Source of the DNA: Gemmobacter nectariphilus
GTDB lineage: Bacteria; Pseudomonadota; Alphaproteobacteria; Rhodobacterales; Rhodobacteraceae
Direction: 5' to 3'
DNA length: 64,000 nucleotides
Assembly: GCA_020721445.1 (NCBI GenBank)
Contig: DYMU01000001.1
Location: forward strand, 310,001-374,000
This document shows, piece by piece, positions 46,046 to 54,980 of the stretch. Position numbers and translations under genes: made by a program. Position 1 is the first letter of the stretch. Each line of letters begins with the position of its first letter. The notes below the pieces were generated by a model. It was given only the letters and a program-made list of their open reading frames with translations, was not told the origin of the DNA and ran no database searches.

Positions 46046-46441
46046 ATGACCCCAGAACTCACCGCTCTCGCCCTCGCAGGCCTCCTGCAAACCGCGCAAT
46101 TCCTGATCTTCGCCATCCCCGCGAACCTCGAACTTGGCACCAAATACACCGCCGGCAGCCGCGACAAACCCCCGGCGCAGCCTTTGTCCACCCTGGCGGG
46201 CCGCCTGCAACGCGCGCTGAACAACCATTTTGAAGGGCTGATCCTGTTCACCCTCGCCGTGGTCGTCGTCACCCTCGGCCAGCAATCCACCCTCGTGACG
46301 CAGACCGCTGCATGGGCCTATCTCGCGGCCCGCGTCCTCTACATCCCCGCCTACGCCCTTGGCCTCGCCCCGTGGCGCTCGGTCATCTGGGGCGTGGGCT
46401 TTTTCGCAACCGTCCTGATGCTGGTTGCGGCCCTGATCTAG
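46046..46441 (+). CDS. MAPEG family membrane protein
   Basis: 131-residue integral membrane protein with four predicted helices, matching the MAPEG (glutathione-metabolism-related) family: start MTPELTALALAGLLQTAQF, then the family-typical loop GRLQRALNNHFEGLILFTLA (Asn and Glu for glutathione/phosphate contacts), and ARVLYIPAYALGLAPWRS. Substrate not known. It follows the REP-like element and precedes lpd by 80 bp; it is probably an insertion between sucB and lpd. Confidence 0.85.
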   Translation: MTPELTALALAGLLQTAQFLIFAIPANLELGTKYTAGSRDKPPAQPLSTLAGRLQRALNNHFEGLILFTLAVVVVTLGQQSTLVTQTAAWAYLAARVLYIPAYALGLAPWRSVIWGVGFFATVLMLVAALI

Positions 46442-46458
46442 GCCATTCCTCTTGGCCC

Positions 46459-46497
46459 AAATACCCCGCGGGGGTCCGGGGGCGCGAAGCCCCCGGT
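46459..46497 (+). repeat. Intergenic palindromic repeat, copy 2 (same family as 16969-17008)
   Basis: AAATACCCCGCGGGGGTCCG then GGGGCGCGAAGCCCCCGG. The hairpin GGGGGC/GCCCCC ends it. Inverted relative to the copy at 16969-17008. It lies between the MAPEG gene and lpd. Confidence 0.6.
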
Positions 46498-46521
46498 GCA
46501 CCCCATCCATAGGAGACGACC

Positions 46522-47910
46522 ATGGCAGAGTTTGACGTAATCATCATCGGCGGCGGCCCCGGCGGCTATGTCTGCGCCATCCGTTGTGCGCAGTTGGGCC
46601 TCAAGGTGGCCTGCGTCGAAGGCCGCGACAGCCTTGGCGGCACCTGCCTGAACATCGGCTGCATCCCGTCCAAGGCGCTCTTGAACGCCACCCATCAGCT
46701 TCATGAAGTCCATGAAAACTTTGAAAAAATGGGCCTGATGGGGGCTGCGCCACGGGTCGATTGGGCGCGCATGCAGGCCTACAAGGACGATGTGATCGCC
46801 GGCAACACCAAGGGCATCGAGTTTCTGTTCAAGAAAAACAAGGTCACCTGGCTGAAAGGCTGGGCCACGATCCCCGCAGCGGGCCAGGTGCAGGTGGGCG
46901 ACGACACCCACAGCGCGAAAAACATCGTGATTGCAACGGGGTCCGAGCCATCCACCCTGCCCGGCGTCACGGTGGACGAGGGGACGATCGTCACCTCGAC
47001 CGGGGCGCTTGCCCTGCCAAAGATCCCGAAGTCGATGGTCGTCATCGGTGCCGGGGTGATCGGGCTGGAAATGGGCTCGGTCTATACCCGTCTGGGCACG
47101 CAGGTAACGGTGGTGGAATACCTTGACACCATCACCCCCGGCATGGACGCCGAGGTGGCGAAGGCTTTCCAGAAAATCCTGACCAAACAGGGCCTGAAGT
47201 TCATCCTTGGTGCCGCGGTGCAGGGCGCCGAGGCTGGCAAGAAGGGCGCAAAGGTCAGCTACAAACTGCGCAAGGACGACAGCGCGCATGAGTTGGAGGC
47301 CGATGTGGTTCTGGTCGCCACCGGGCGCAAACCCTACACCGCCGGCTTGGGGCTGGAAGGGCTGGGGGTTGCGATGCTGCCGCGCGGCCAGATCAAGACC
47401 GACGGGCATTTTGCCACCAATATCAAGGGCCTCTATGCCATCGGCGATGCCATCATCGGCCCGATGCTGGCGCACAAGGCCGAGGATGAAGGCATGGCCA
47501 TGGCCGAAATCCTTGGCGGCAAGCACGGCCACGTCAACTATGGGGTCATTCCCGGTGTGGTCTACACCACGCCCGAGGTGGCCAGCGTGGGTGCCACCGA
47601 AGAGCAGTTGAAGGAAGAAGGCCGCGCCTACAAGGTCGGCAAGTTCAGCTTCATGGGCAACGGCCGCGCCAAGGCGGTGTTTCAGGCCGATGGCTTTGTC
47701 AAGATCCTTGCCGACAAGGCCACCGACCGCATCCTTGGCGCGCATATCATCGGCCCGATGGCGGGCGATCTGATCCACGAGGTCTGCGTCGCGATGGAGT
47801 TTGGCGCATCAGCCCAGGATCTTGCGTTGACCTGCCACGCCCACCCCACCTACAGCGAGGCCGTGCGCGAAGCGGCCCTTGCCTGCGGCGATGGTGCCAT
47901 CCACGCCTGA
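46522..47910 (+). CDS. lpd: Dihydrolipoamide dehydrogenase (E3)
   Basis: 462-residue FAD disulphide oxidoreductase that reoxidises the lipoyl groups of SucB (and of the pyruvate complex). FAD motif [19 protein letters not shown], redox disulphide Cys42/Cys47 in [19 protein letters not shown] motif [20 protein letters not shown], and the dimer His/Glu at [21 protein letters not shown] precedes the start at 46522. It closes the sucCDAB-lpd block before the terminator at 47934-47965. Confidence 0.97.
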   Translation: MAEFDVIIIGGGPGGYVCAIRCAQLGLKVACVEGRDSLGGTCLNIGCIPSKALLNATHQLHEVHENFEKMGLMGAAPRVDWARMQAYKDDVIAGNTKGIEFLFKKNKVTWLKGWATIPAAGQVQVGDDTHSAKNIVIATGSEPSTLPGVTVDEGTIVTSTGALALPKIPKSMVVIGAGVIGLEMGSVYTRLGTQVTVVEYLDTITPGMDAEVAKAFQKILTKQGLKFILGAAVQGAEAGKKGAKVSYKLRKDDSAHELEADVVLVATGRKPYTAGLGLEGLGVAMLPRGQIKTDGHFATNIKGLYAIGDAIIGPMLAHKAEDEGMAMAEILGGKHGHVNYGVIPGVVYTTPEVASVGATEEQLKEEGRAYKVGKFSFMGNGRAKAVFQADGFVKILADKATDRILGAHIIGPMAGDLIHEVCVAMEFGASAQDLALTCHAHPTYSEAVREAALACGDGAIHA

Positions 47911-47933
47911 ATCCTTGCCAAAGGGTTAACTCA

Positions 47934-47965
47934 GGCCGCCAAGGGATTGATTTCCTTTGGCGGCC
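47934..47965. terminator. Hairpin after lpd
   Basis: GGCCGCCAA (47934-47942) / TTGGCGGCC (47957-47965), nine perfect pairs extended inward by GGA/TCC. It separates lpd from the converging GntR gene and can serve both strands. No strong T-run. Confidence 0.6.
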
Positions 47966-47996
47966 CTTGCGTCCCACGGTGGGACGGCCACAAGGC

Positions 47997-48647
47997 TCAC
48001 CCCGCCAGATGCCGCAGACCTTGCGTCACATCCGTGCGCACCGCCAGCCGTAACCCCGGCTCGTCGCCGGCCTTGAGCGCGGCCAGAATGATCCGGTGAT
48101 GGTGCGGCGGCTCCTTGCGGCGCAGGCGCGAATACAGCGCCCGCATGGTCGGCCCCAGTTGCAGCCAGACGGTTTCGCAAATCGCCAGCATCGCCGGGGC
48201 CTGCGCGCGCAGATACAGCGTGCGGTGAAACTCAAGGTTGGTGCGGACATAGGCCACCGCATCCTGCCGCAACACCGCATCGGCATTCAGCGCGTTGATC
48301 GCCGCCAGCCGTTCGATCAGCGCGAAATGCGCCCTTGGCAGGGCACGGGCCGCCAGCTCGGGTTCCAGAAGTGCCCGGATCGCGGCCAGTTCCTCGATCC
48401 GCTCGGGCGACAGCTCGGGCGTCGACACCCGCCCCGAGGAGGAAATCGTCAACGCCCCTTCGGCCACCAGCCGCCGGATCGCCTCACGCGCCGGGGTCAT
48501 CGACACGCCATGGTCCTTTGCCAGCCCGCGCAGGGTCAGCGGATGGCCGGGGGGCACCTCGCCATGCATCACCTGCTGGCGCAGGCTGCGATACAGCCGT
48601 TCATGTGCGGCGGCGTTGGGGTCGGTGGGGCGCGGGGTGATCGGCAT
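47997..48647 (-). CDS. GntR-family (FadR/FCD) transcriptional regulator
   Basis: 216-residue regulator with an N-terminal winged helix (LYRSLRQQVMHGEVPPGHPL, VSMTPAREAIRRLVAEGAL) and a C-terminal FCD effector domain of six to seven helices (LEPELAARALPRAHFALIER, EFHRTLYLRAQAPAML with the metal-binding His). The effector is probably a small carboxylate. It lies by itself next to lpd. A role in regulating the neighbouring TCA block is possible but not shown; GntR proteins usually bind 12-18 bp palindromes. Confidence 0.88.
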   Translation of the reverse strand: MPITPRPTDPNAAAHERLYRSLRQQVMHGEVPPGHPLTLRGLAKDHGVSMTPAREAIRRLVAEGALTISSSGRVSTPELSPERIEELAAIRALLEPELAARALPRAHFALIERLAAINALNADAVLRQDAVAYVRTNLEFHRTLYLRAQAPAMLAICETVWLQLGPTMRALYSRLRRKEPPHHHRIILAALKAGDEPGLRLAVRTDVTQGLRHLAG

Positions 48648-48680
48648 GGGGCTTAGGCAAGCATCGCTTTGCGGCCGGGG

Positions 48681-49385
48681 TCAAGCCTCGGCATCACCGC
48701 TGGGGCCAAAGACATAGCCATGCAATGCCTGCCCGTCGCGATGCAGCCAACTGCGCTGCACCTGCCAGCGGGGAAACAACCGCTCGACCACCGCCCAGAA
48801 CGCGGGTGAGTGGTTCATTTCAGCCAGATGCGACACCTCATGCGCCGCCACGTAATCCAGCACCGAAGGCGGCGCCAGGATCAGCCGCCACGAAAACATC
48901 AGCGCCCCGTCCGGCGCGCAAGACCCCCAGCGAGACCGCGTGTCGCGCAGCGTCAGCCGGGTGTAGGGGCGGCCAAGGACAGCCGCATGCCGGTCGCAGG
49001 CGGCGGCCAGACGGTCGCGCGCCAGCACCTTCAGATAGGCCCCGGCCCGCACCCCCGCTTGGCCCGGATCGCCGGGCACCAACAGCGTATCGTCTTCCAG
49101 ACGCACCGACCGCCCCGCACCGGGAACCAGCTGCACCATCCGCCCTTCGACCGGCACCAGATCGCCCAGACCCACGGCCTTTCGTCCCGGCATCTCGGCC
49201 AGGGTCCGGCGAATCCAGCCCTCTTGCTCGGCGGCAAAGCGCAGGGCCTCGGACTCACGCGCGCGCAGCGGCATCGACAGCGTCACCCGCCCATCCAGCC
49301 GCGACACCCGCAGCGAAAACCGCCGCGACCGGGCTGACCGGCGCAGGGTGATATCAACAGGGGGAAAACCGGGAAGTTGGGGCAT
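48681..49385 (-). CDS. M48/YgjP-type zinc metallopeptidase (DUF45)
   Basis: 234-residue protein of the YgjP/SprT-like group. Zinc site His182, Glu183, His186 in AAHEVSHLAEM, third ligand His192; the upstream family motif RSRWGSCAPDG (substrate side) is complete. The N-terminal half is a DUF45 beta-rich domain (LRRSARSRRFSLRVSRLDGR). No signal peptide, so cytosolic. The ATG at 49385 gives a normal family length; the frame stays open upstream without coding features. It may work in protein quality control. Divergent from the FYDLN protein gene. Confidence 0.85.
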   Translation of the reverse strand: MPQLPGFPPVDITLRRSARSRRFSLRVSRLDGRVTLSMPLRARESEALRFAAEQEGWIRRTLAEMPGRKAVGLGDLVPVEGRMVQLVPGAGRSVRLEDDTLLVPGDPGQAGVRAGAYLKVLARDRLAAACDRHAAVLGRPYTRLTLRDTRSRWGSCAPDGALMFSWRLILAPPSVLDYVAAHEVSHLAEMNHSPAFWAVVERLFPRWQVQRSWLHRDGQALHGYVFGPSGDAEA

Positions 49386-49520
49386 CTGACGCTCTTGAAC
49401 CACCCCTCCAGAATAGCCAGCTTGACATTGGCCGCAATGGGGACAAAAGCCTTTGACAGACGCGGGCCCTTGTGGCAAGCGACACCGTCTTACAATCTGC
49501 ACAGCCTTAAGGGAAACACC

Positions 49521-49853
49521 ATGCCCAAGGAAGAATGGGGTACAAAGCGTATCTGCCCGACCACCGGCAAACGCTTTTACGACCTGAACCGCACCCCGAT
49601 CGTCAGCCCCTACACGGGTGAGGTCGTGGATATCGAAACCGCCCGCCGCAAGATGGCGGCCTCGGTCATTGCCCGTGTCGTGCCTGAAAAGGACGATGAG
49701 GTGCTGGTCGATGATCTGGAAGCCGAAGACGATCTGCTGGAAACCCCGGCAGACGATACGGAACTGGATGATGATCTTCTGGAAGACGATACCGATGACA
49801 ACGTCTCGCTGGATGAATTGGCCGATGTGGCCGGCGACGAAGACGAGGTCTGA
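49521..49853 (+). CDS. FYDLN-acid (TIGR02300 family) protein
   Basis: 110-residue protein. N-terminal basic WGTKRICPTTGKRFYDLNRT is the FYDLN signature; PIVSPYTGEVV follows. After a short helix the rest is very acidic (about 30 Asp and Glu; EDDLLETPADDTELDDDL). The family is found across Alphaproteobacteria with unknown role. The ATG at 49521 is preceded by AAGGGAAACACC. It lies 104 bp before tRNA-Ala. Confidence 0.9.
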   Translation: MPKEEWGTKRICPTTGKRFYDLNRTPIVSPYTGEVVDIETARRKMAASVIARVVPEKDDEVLVDDLEAEDDLLETPADDTELDDDLLEDDTDDNVSLDELADVAGDEDEV

Positions 49854-49956
49854 GTTTTCGCAACCGCGCGGGTTTGAGGTCAAAAAACCACTTGCACCCC
49901 CCCGCGCCCTCGCCTAAACACCGCCCATCGAAGCGGAAACGCGTCGATATCCCGGT

Positions 49957-50032
<76 letters not shown>

Positions 50033-50045
50033 AACTTAAAAAGAC

Positions 50046-50068
50046 AGCCGCCTTCGGGCGGCTTTTTT
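50046..50068. terminator. Strong bidirectional terminator after tRNA-Ala
   Basis: AGCCGCC-TTCG-GGCGGCT (50046-50063) with a UUCG tetraloop and a T6 run. On the minus strand the A-tract before it also gives U residues, so it can end the acetate operon's last gene (stop at 50076). Confidence 0.9.
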
Positions 50069-50075
50069 GTTGGCG

Positions 50076-52151
50076 TCAGTTCAGGTCTTTCAGCAACCGA
50101 CCGTGCCGGCGGACTTCGGTCAGCACGTCGCCAAAGGTGGCCAGACCACGGCCTTGCAGCATGGGCATCAGTTTCAGGAACGCATCCGCGGTGGCCACCG
50201 TATCGCCGATCGCGGTGTGCCGCGCCTCTTCGGGGATGGTGATCCCAAGCCGATGCGTCAGCGCGTCAAGGCTGTGCACCTCGTGCTGGCCATAGATCAC
50301 CGCCGACAAAAGCACGGTGTCGAACACCGGGTGGTCAAAGCGCAGGTCAAGCGCGGGCTCCATCCGCCGCAGGAACTCCATGTCGAACGGCGCGTTATGG
50401 GCGATCAGCACCGCCCCTTCGGCAAACTTGTGAAACCGCGCCACCACCTCTTCGACAAAGGGCGCGTCCTGCACCATGGCTTCGGTGATGCCATGCACCT
50501 CGGTTGATGACAGCGGAATCGGCCGGCGCGGGTTGACCAGCGTGTCAAACACCTCGCCCTCGACCCGGCGGCCATTGACGATGCGGACGGCAGCAATCTG
50601 CACGATCTCGTCGCCCTGCCCCGGCAACAGGCCGGTGGTTTCGTTATCGAACACCACATAGGTCAGGTCTTCCAACCGGGCGTCCTGCACCTTTTCATTG
50701 CGCGCCTTGGACAGCAGGTCAAAGTCATAAACCACCGCGCGGGCAATCGGGGCCGGACGGCGCACCACGCGGCGGGCCTGCGGAATGGGCAGGCACAGGC
50801 TGTGCCCGCCCTGCCCGGTGCTTTCGGGCCAGATCTCGGTGGCAAGCGTTGCAAGCACCGCCCGGCGCGGCACATCGGTGACGCCCGGTTCCAGCGGCGC
50901 GCTCAGCCAGTCTTCCAGTTGCGCCATCGGCAGCGCGCGGCCATCCCAGATCAGCCGGATCAGCGCGCCGGTGCCGTCTTCGGCCACCGACACCCGGAAC
51001 GCCCGCGCCAGACCTGCCTGCCCCATCGCCTCGGCCAGACCCGACAGCAGGGCGATCACCTCAAAGCCGTTGCAGTGCAACAGCAGTTCCGCCGCCTCGC
51101 CCTCGACGGCCAGCCCGTCACCCTCCATCCGGGCGCGCAACCCGTCCAGCAGATCCGAGGCACGGGTCATGGCCAGCGGGCCGCTGTCGCTGCGGCCTTC
51201 GTCGTGGCGGCGGGTCAGGTCGGTGACGGCAGAGGCAAGGCCCGCCACCTCTTCGCGCAGGGCGCGGTCCAAGCGGCCGGGGGCGGCCTCGCCCGGCGGG
51301 ATGGCGGCGATCAGGGTAGACAGGTTGGCGGCAGGCCTGCGCACACGGTCAAACACCTCGGTCAGCAAGGCCTCACGCCGGGCGTGGGTGGCAAGGTCTG
51401 CGGTCACATCGCGCAGCGTCAGCACATAGCCCGGTCGCGTGGCCCGGTCACTGGCCAGAAGGCGCATCCGCGCCGACAGCACCCGATCACCGTTCAGCGT
51501 GGTGCACAAAAGGTCTGATGCCGCATCGGGGTCTTGGGTGGCGATCAGGCGCTCATGCGCCAGCTTGATCGGCCCTTCGCGCAGATAGTCGAACAGGCGC
51601 CGATCCAACCCCGGCGCCGACCGCCCGGCCCCGATCAGATCGACCGCCGTGCCATTATAGAACGCCAGCGCATGATCGCCCGAGCACAGCAGAACCCCCA
51701 CCGGCACGTCGGACAAGAGCGCCTCCAGCCGGGCCTTTTCGTCGGTCAGCCGAATGGTTTCGCGCGCCACGGCCTCGGCCAGGGCATTGCGGGTTTCCGA
51801 CAGCGACAGCGCCGCCGCAGTGGCCGCCGGGGCCAGATCGCCCAGATACTGCGCGATGGCCGCATCCATTTCGCCGGTCACATCCGCATGCGCCCGCGCC
51901 CGCAAGGCACCGGCCAGGGTATCAATCGGCTTGGCGACATTCACATCGAACAGATACCAGATCCATGTGACCAGCCCCAGAATGACAAAGGCCGCGACGA
52001 TACCGCCCTGCACGAACCCATCCAGCGTCTCGGGCATGGCCAACCGACGATAGCCCAGCCACAGCCCGCCGGTCAGCGCCGCAAGCGCCCCGCCTGCCAG
52101 ACCTGCGAACAACAAGAAGATGCGGATGCGCAGCGACAGGTTCAGGATCAT
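50076..52151 (-). CDS. Degenerate sensor-kinase / DEDDh exonuclease fusion
   Basis: 691-residue membrane protein. Residues 8-31 and 48-69 are membrane helices, 70-130 HAMP-like and coiled, and 146-250 a PAS-like sensor. Residues 260-460 resemble a histidine kinase that has lost its chemistry: the H-box is FDRVRRPAANLSTLIAAI with no His, and the ATP-binding motifs are incomplete (IWDGRALPMAQLEDW). Residues 497-680 are an intact DnaQ-type 3'-5' exonuclease with Asp502, Glu504, Asp590, His645 and Asp650 (FDNETTG, HNAPFDMEFL, HTAIGD). It ends the acetate operon, three bases after the response regulator. Its nucleic acid or nucleotide substrate is unknown. Confidence 0.88.
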   Translation of the reverse strand: MILNLSLRIRIFLLFAGLAGGALAALTGGLWLGYRRLAMPETLDGFVQGGIVAAFVILGLVTWIWYLFDVNVAKPIDTLAGALRARAHADVTGEMDAAIAQYLGDLAPAATAAALSLSETRNALAEAVARETIRLTDEKARLEALLSDVPVGVLLCSGDHALAFYNGTAVDLIGAGRSAPGLDRRLFDYLREGPIKLAHERLIATQDPDAASDLLCTTLNGDRVLSARMRLLASDRATRPGYVLTLRDVTADLATHARREALLTEVFDRVRRPAANLSTLIAAIPPGEAAPGRLDRALREEVAGLASAVTDLTRRHDEGRSDSGPLAMTRASDLLDGLRARMEGDGLAVEGEAAELLLHCNGFEVIALLSGLAEAMGQAGLARAFRVSVAEDGTGALIRLIWDGRALPMAQLEDWLSAPLEPGVTDVPRRAVLATLATEIWPESTGQGGHSLCLPIPQARRVVRRPAPIARAVVYDFDLLSKARNEKVQDARLEDLTYVVFDNETTGLLPGQGDEIVQIAAVRIVNGRRVEGEVFDTLVNPRRPIPLSSTEVHGITEAMVQDAPFVEEVVARFHKFAEGAVLIAHNAPFDMEFLRRMEPALDLRFDHPVFDTVLLSAVIYGQHEVHSLDALTHRLGITIPEEARHTAIGDTVATADAFLKLMPMLQGRGLATFGDVLTEVRRHGRLLKDLN

Positions 52152-52154
52152 GCC

Positions 52155-52547
52155 CTATGCCTCCACACCCAGAAGACGGCGCACCTCGTCGCGCAACTCT
52201 TTCAGCTCGAAGGGTTTCGAGATAAAGCCATCCGCCCCCAGCGCAAGCCCCTTGCGCCGTTCGATGGCCGATCCGCGCGCGGTCATCATCAGGATCTTCA
52301 CGCCGGCCAGCGACGGGTCCAGCCGCACCCCCTGACAGATTTCATAGCCCGAAACCTCGGGCAGCATTACATCCAGCAGCACAAGGTCTGGATGCGTTTC
52401 GCGGATGCGGGCCATCGCATCGGCCCCATTGGCGATGCGGTCATGGTCATAGCCTTCGCGCGACATCAGGTAATCCAGCGCGATGGCAATATTGTCTTCA
52501 TCCTCGACAACAAGGACGCGGTGCCGTCTCCCCCCTTCGGCCGTCAT
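52155..52547 (-). CDS. Single-domain response regulator
   Basis: 130-residue receiver domain with no output domain. Phosphoacceptor Asp59 in LVLLDVMLP, acidic pocket Glu15/Asp16 in VVEDED, Thr89 in MMTARGS and Lys111 in FISKPFE, all conserved, so it should be phosphorylated. The ribosome site AGGAGGGG is perfect before the ATG at 52547. It starts 14 bp after the membrane protein gene and ends 3 bp before the sensor-exonuclease gene. Since that neighbour lacks the phospho-donor His, the real kinase must be elsewhere or the partner works otherwise. Confidence 0.9.
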   Translation of the reverse strand: MTAEGGRRHRVLVVEDEDNIAIALDYLMSREGYDHDRIANGADAMARIRETHPDLVLLDVMLPEVSGYEICQGVRLDPSLAGVKILMMTARGSAIERRKGLALGADGFISKPFELKELRDEVRRLLGVEA

Positions 52548-52561
52548 GTTCCCCCCTCCTT

Positions 52562-53083
52562 TCAGCCTGCGGCGCAGGCAGCGGCTTGAAATCCGTCTCC
52601 CTCGGATGCGTTGACCCATTCGGCCCCCTTCAGGGCGCCGTCTTCGGTAATCTCGACGCCGTCGCTGACCAGGATCTGCCGCCCCGCCGCACAATCGAAC
52701 ACCATCAGCGCGTCGGTCACAGGGCGCCAGCGACCAAAGCTGAACACCTTGGCCATCCGCAGGTCGGCATTGTTCGGGTGCTGGGCAATCTGGCGCACGT
52801 CCATGGCGATGAACTTGGTGGTGATCGGGGCCAGCAGTGTCCAGGGACGCAGCGGCATCGACTCGACCGATTGCCAGACAACCTTTACCCCATCGGGCAA
52901 TTCGGCGCTGACGCGGTCGAACCAATCGTATTCCAGCCAGATCGTCGTGCCGATCAGGCCGATGCCGGCGACAACCGTCATTCCCCATTTGGGCAGCCGC
53001 CCCCGCAGCAGCTTGTTCAACGCCAGAAACATTCCGGCGAAGGCAACGGCGGCAACGATCGCGGCGATCAGTTCAAGGGCCAT
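52562..53083 (-). CDS. Membrane-anchored hypothetical protein of the acetate operon
   Basis: 173-residue protein with two N-terminal membrane helices (about residues 5-25 and 33-50) and a soluble C-terminal domain. Notable stretches: IWLEYDWFDRVSAELPDG after the second helix and APITTKFIAMDVRQIAQHPN, with a C-terminal DGVEITEDGALKGAEWVNAS. It ends FQAAACAAG. No family recognised. It starts 14 bp after the DUF294 gene and is followed by the response regulator gene, so it is likely a component of the same system. Confidence 0.6.
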   Translation of the reverse strand: MALELIAAIVAAVAFAGMFLALNKLLRGRLPKWGMTVVAGIGLIGTTIWLEYDWFDRVSAELPDGVKVVWQSVESMPLRPWTLLAPITTKFIAMDVRQIAQHPNNADLRMAKVFSFGRWRPVTDALMVFDCAAGRQILVSDGVEITEDGALKGAEWVNASEGDGFQAAACAAG

Positions 53084-53097
53084 TCAGTCCTGTCTTT

Positions 53098-54921
53098 TCA
53101 GCTTCGGGCGCCGCGGGCCTGACCCACGGCGGATTGCATGGTGCGCACCACGACAAAGGCGTCGCGCAGGTGGCTGCGTTCAAAATCCGACATGTCGGAA
53201 GGCGCCAGAAAGTTGTCGGGCTTGCGCCCCGACCGCACCAGCCGCGCCTGATTTTCCAGCCGGGTCTGGGCGATCAGGTCATAGGCTTCGATCAGGTCGC
53301 GCGCGCCCGAGACGCTGATCAAACCCGCTGCCTCGGCGGCCTCCAGCCGGGCGCGGGTGTTGGCCACTTCCAGCTGCCCGATCAGCGCATAGATACGGCC
53401 AAGATCCACCACCGGCACGACGCCGTTGTGCTTCATGTCGATATGGTTCTTGAATTTGCCCGACCGCACGGTGGCAAAGCCGCGCAACAGGCCAAGGGGC
53501 GGCGTGTGTTTCAGGCTGTTGGCAATCATATGCGCCACGAAGATCGAGTTCTTGGCGGCCATCGCCAGCGTCTCGTGCTGCAATTCGGCAAACAGGCTGG
53601 CCTGCCCGCCGATGGGCCGCAGGTCGAACATCACGCTTGCCAGCATCTGCGCCATCGGGTCGGGCGTCGCCACCCATTTGCGGAAATACCCGCGCCAGAC
53701 CCGCATCGGCTGACACCATTGCGGGTTGGTCGCCATCATGTCGCCGGGGCAATAGACGTAACCGCAGGCGTGCAACCCGTCCGACACGATCTTGGCCAAT
53801 TTTGCGAAATAGCCCATGTCGTCGTCGGTTGCGGCATCGTCGATCATCAGGCAGTTGTCCTGATCCGATACACCGGTCTGTTCCTGCCGCCCCTGGCTGC
53901 CGCAGGCCAGCCACAGATAGGGCACCGGCGCCGGTCCCAGTTCGGCTTCGGCCAATGCCAGCAGGCGCCGGGTCACCGTGTCGGCAACATCGGTGATCAG
54001 CCGCGTCACCACCTCATGCGCGTTATGGCCGCCCACCAGTTGCACCAGCAGTTTGGGGATGCGCGCGGTGACCGCGGCCATCTCTTCCACCGTCTCTGCC
54101 ATCGCGGCATCGCGCACCAGTTGCGCCGAGCTGACCGCCTGAAACCGCGTCAGGTCGGTCTGGGTGATCATGCCCACCAGACGCCCGTCCTCGACCACCG
54201 GCAGATGGCCGATCCGGCGTTCCAGCATGATGTGCAGGATGTCCGACCCCAAGGATTCCGGGCGCAGGCAGATCGGATCGGGCGTCATCACCTCGGACAC
54301 CGGGGTTGCAAGGTCCAAGCCCCCCGCCAGCACCTTGTTGCTCATGTCGCGCACGGTCACGATGCCGACGAAGGCATCGCCATCCACCACGCCCAGCGAA
54401 GACACCTTGGCATCGCGCATCTTCTGCGCCGCGCTGCGCACGCTTTCGCCGGGGGCCACGACCACCGGCTTGCGCGCCATCAGGTCACCGACCTTTTGCG
54501 TCGTCAGATCGCCGGCCCGCGCCTCGCTACTGCGGCCCCGGCTGAAAAAGCGGTTGAAGGCGGGCACCGTGGCCAGCAGCCTGCGGTATTCATCGACCGG
54601 CAACAGCAGCAGCACTGTCTCTTCGGTGACGCGCGCCGTGGTCACGGCCAGCCCGTCGCGCGCCAGACCACGCTCGCCAAAGCTGTTGCGCGGCCCCAGA
54701 AGCGAGATCACCTGACCAGAGGGTTCCTGCACCTCGACCGAGCCGCGCTTGATCAGATACAGCCCCTTCAGCGGTTCGCCGGCGTGATAGACCTCTTCGC
54801 CGGGAATGTAATGTCTGCGGCTGAAGGAATGGGCGACACGCGCCAATTCGTCCCGCGGCAGGGAATCGTAAGGATGGACCGTTTCCAGAAAGCCGATGAT
54901 GGGTTCGATCGGGTGGTCCAT
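53098..54921 (-). CDS. cNMP-binding / CBS-pair / DUF294 nucleotidyltransferase-like protein
   Basis: 607-residue soluble regulator-like protein. A cyclic-nucleotide-binding barrel (about 20-125; YLIKRGSVEVQEPSG), two CBS repeats (about 150-270; VSSLGVVDGDAFVGIVTVRD and IGHLPVVEDGRLVGMITQTD), a nucleotidyltransferase-type domain with ACGSQGRQEQTGVSDQDN at about 345, and a DUF294 C-terminal helical domain. The same four-part protein stands near acetate permease and exonuclease genes in several gamma- and alphaproteobacteria. It might uridylylate or adenylylate a partner in response to nucleotide signals. The ATG at 54921 has AAAGGACG upstream. Confidence 0.88.
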   Translation of the reverse strand: MDHPIEPIIGFLETVHPYDSLPRDELARVAHSFSRRHYIPGEEVYHAGEPLKGLYLIKRGSVEVQEPSGQVISLLGPRNSFGERGLARDGLAVTTARVTEETVLLLLPVDEYRRLLATVPAFNRFFSRGRSSEARAGDLTTQKVGDLMARKPVVVAPGESVRSAAQKMRDAKVSSLGVVDGDAFVGIVTVRDMSNKVLAGGLDLATPVSEVMTPDPICLRPESLGSDILHIMLERRIGHLPVVEDGRLVGMITQTDLTRFQAVSSAQLVRDAAMAETVEEMAAVTARIPKLLVQLVGGHNAHEVVTRLITDVADTVTRRLLALAEAELGPAPVPYLWLACGSQGRQEQTGVSDQDNCLMIDDAATDDDMGYFAKLAKIVSDGLHACGYVYCPGDMMATNPQWCQPMRVWRGYFRKWVATPDPMAQMLASVMFDLRPIGGQASLFAELQHETLAMAAKNSIFVAHMIANSLKHTPPLGLLRGFATVRSGKFKNHIDMKHNGVVPVVDLGRIYALIGQLEVANTRARLEAAEAAGLISVSGARDLIEAYDLIAQTRLENQARLVRSGRKPDNFLAPSDMSDFERSHLRDAFVVVRTMQSAVGQARGARS

Positions 54922-54980
54922 GTCAGTCGTCCTTTGCAAGTGGCGCGCCCCCGGATGGGTCCGGGGACGCGCATTTGCTT

